Under the pieces are notes generated by a model that saw only the letters and a list, made by a program, of their open reading frames with translations, had not been told where the DNA came from and did not search any database. This document shows, piece after piece, positions 62,687 to 64,000 of a stretch of 64,000 nucleotides of DNA; position 1 is the stretch's first letter, and each line of letters starts with the position of its first letter. This DNA is from Arthrobacter sp. CDRTa11 (GTDB taxonomy: Bacteria > Actinomycetota > Actinomycetes > Actinomycetales > Micrococcaceae). The position numbers were made by a program, and so were the translations under genes. The stretch covers positions 1,798,001 to 1,862,000 of the forward strand of contig NZ_CP044532.1 in assembly GCF_026427775.1 (NCBI RefSeq), given 5' to 3'.

Positions 62687-64000
62687 TGGTACTGCTCCTC
62701 TTTGTCGGCACCGGGCGCCATGGCCGGCAGGAAGACATGGAACTGGGCTCCGTCCGTGCCTGTGATGGTCATCGTACCGTCCAGGCGCTGCACTGCCTGC
62801 CGGACCAGGGCCAGGCCTACTCCACGTCCGAAGGGGCCAGCCTTTTTGGTGCTGAAGCCGTGCTTGAAGATATGTTCCACCGCTTCGGGGTCAACCCCCG
62901 AGCCCGAATCCCGCACGGTGATGTCCAGTCCCTCGGCGTCGGACTCCACTGTCAGTTCCACCTCCCGGGGTGCCTCGCCGTCCGCAGCCGCGTCAATGGC
63001 ATTGTCCAGGAGGTTGCCCAGAATGGTGACGAGGTCCTGGACTGCCAATCCCGTGAGGGAGGCGGAGCCCAGGGTCCTCAGCGACAACTTCACACCCCGT
63101 TCGTTCGCTTCGGACGCCTTGCCCATGATGAGGGCACTGAGGACGGGTTCATCCACTGAGCTGATCATTTCGTCCGTGAGCTGCTGGCTGAGCTCAAGAT
63201 CCTTCGTGGCGAACTCCAGCGCCTCCCGGGTCCGGCCCAGTTCGAGGAGGGACACCATGGTGTGCAGCCTGTTGGCATGTTCGTGTGTTTGGGCCCGGAG
63301 CGCGTCAGAGAGTGTCCTCATGGTCTGGAGTTCGCTGCCCAGGGATTCAATTTCCGTCCGGTCGCGGATGGTGGCCACCGTGCCGAACACGGCGGGGCGG
63401 CGCCCGCCTGGTGCGTCGGGACCAAGGGCGGGGCCCTGGTTTACCACCACGATGCGCGGTCCTGTCAGATGGATTTCGTCGAGGGCGGTGCGCCCCGATT
63501 CAAAAAGTTCCTTCAGGCTGTCGGCAAGGGGAAGGTCGGCCAGCGACGGCGGCTGGGAAGGATCATCGCCCGATCCCCGGGGCTCGAGCCCCAGCAGTTC
63601 AGCAGCCTGGTCGTTATACATGACCACCCTGCCTTTGGTGTCGATCAGGATGAGCCCTTCCCGGACGGAGTGCAGGACGGATTCGTAATAGGCGAAGAGC
63701 TGGGCGAGCTGTTCCGGTCCCCAGCCCCGCGTGACCTTGCGAAGGTAACGGCCCAACAGCCACGAAGCAACCGATCCGCCCACGAGCAAGGCCAGGCCGA
63801 TGCCCAGCAGCGCCGGCAGCCTGCTGGACAGGGCCACGTCGACGGTCCGGACCGTAACGCCGGCTGCGACCAGCGCCTTCACGTTGCCGCCTGCGTCCTT
63901 GACGGGGACGATGGTTCGCACCGACGGTCCCAAGGTGCCTGCCGTGACCTCCGTCAGGACGCCGCCCTGGAGTGCGGCATCGATGGAACCAATGTACGGC
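62683..64000 (-). CDS. CitA/DcuS-type sensor histidine kinase (5' end outside window)
   Basis: The frame is open to the window edge, so the N-terminus with the first helix and most of the sensor domain is missing. Visible in order are the end of the extracytoplasmic domain, a helix (LPALLGIGLALLVGGSVASWLLG), a PAS domain, the histidine box THEHANRLHTMVSLLELG, and an HATPase domain (DNAIDAA, DSGSGVD, GRGVGLALVRQAV). It likely senses citrate or a related carboxylate. A transporter gene probably lies nearby outside the window. Confidence 0.9.
   Translation of the reverse strand, partial: PYIGSIDAALQGGVLTEVTAGTLGPSVRTIVPVKDAGGNVKALVAAGVTVRTVDVALSSRLPALLGIGLALLVGGSVASWLLGRYLRKVTRGWGPEQLAQLFAYYESVLHSVREGLILIDTKGRVVMYNDQAAELLGLEPRGSGDDPSQPPSLADLPLADSLKELFESGRTALDEIHLTGPRIVVVNQGPALGPDAPGGRRPAVFGTVATIRDRTEIESLGSELQTMRTLSDALRAQTHEHANRLHTMVSLLELGRTREALEFATKDLELSQQLTDEMISSVDEPVLSALIMGKASEANERGVKLSLRTLGSASLTGLAVQDLVTILGNLLDNAIDAAADGEAPREVELTVESDAEGLDITVRDSGSGVDPEAVEHIFKHGFSTKKAGPFGRGVGLALVRQAVQRLDGTMTITGTDGAQFHVFLPAMAPGADKEEQYQ

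Overview
This window is a GC-rich actinobacterial chromosome segment, most likely from Arthrobacter/Pseudarthrobacter (Micrococcaceae). That placement rests on the 16S and 23S sequences, the spacers without tRNA genes, the argCJBDF-R-GH order, infC-rpmI-rplT after a DUF1844 gene, a mycothiol-type isomerase-fold protein, an Rv2578c-like radical SAM gene and many apparently leaderless genes. I saw no tRNA gene, CRISPR array, insertion sequence or prophage.

Layout: 1-4.8 kb holds the end of an MFS transporter, a DUF1844 gene and the translation operon infC-rpmI-rplT (infC appears to start at ATT), then a SpoU-type RNA methyltransferase. 4.9-9.0 kb holds a small stress membrane protein and then a tight operon: an Lgt-like membrane protein, a small membrane protein carried on a 485-bp tandem duplication, a Tes/MJ0619-like radical SAM enzyme with extra cysteine clusters, and another small membrane protein. 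This operon is the least explained and most interesting part of the window. 9.1-13.3 kb holds an efflux MFS, a MutT-type Nudix enzyme, an Rv2578c-like radical SAM protein behind a LexA-like box, and a SIMPL protein coupled to an HExxH membrane protein. 13.5-19.4 kb holds pheST, a quinone oxidoreductase and a fatty-acid desaturase. 19.6-28.4 kb is the complete arginine pathway from argC to argH with its repressor. 28.5-36.5 kb holds a PdxH-like protein, a mycothiol-dependent isomerase-fold protein, an alkylation-repair group (Ogt, Ada-AlkA fusion, Mpg), a HelD-type RNA polymerase recycling ATPase and tyrS.

36.6-42.6 kb is a complete 16S-23S-5S rRNA operon with promoter, processing stems and terminator. 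It is followed by a repeat-rich, disordered TPR-like protein, an HAD hydrolase, a small acidic protein, tlyA, nadK, recN, a DUF2867 protein, pyrG, a Nudix hydrolase and xerD. 53.9-57.4 kb contains two paralogous ECF sigma/membrane-partner modules with a shared upstream motif, separated by a Nudix gene. The right end, on the minus strand, is the methylcitrate operon (GntR regulator, prpD, prpB, prpC) preceded by a CitAB/DcuSR-type two-component system whose kinase runs off the window.

Across the window at least ten genes show a TANNNT hexamer exactly six bases before the start codon, the expected layout of leaderless transcripts. This decided several start-codon choices.
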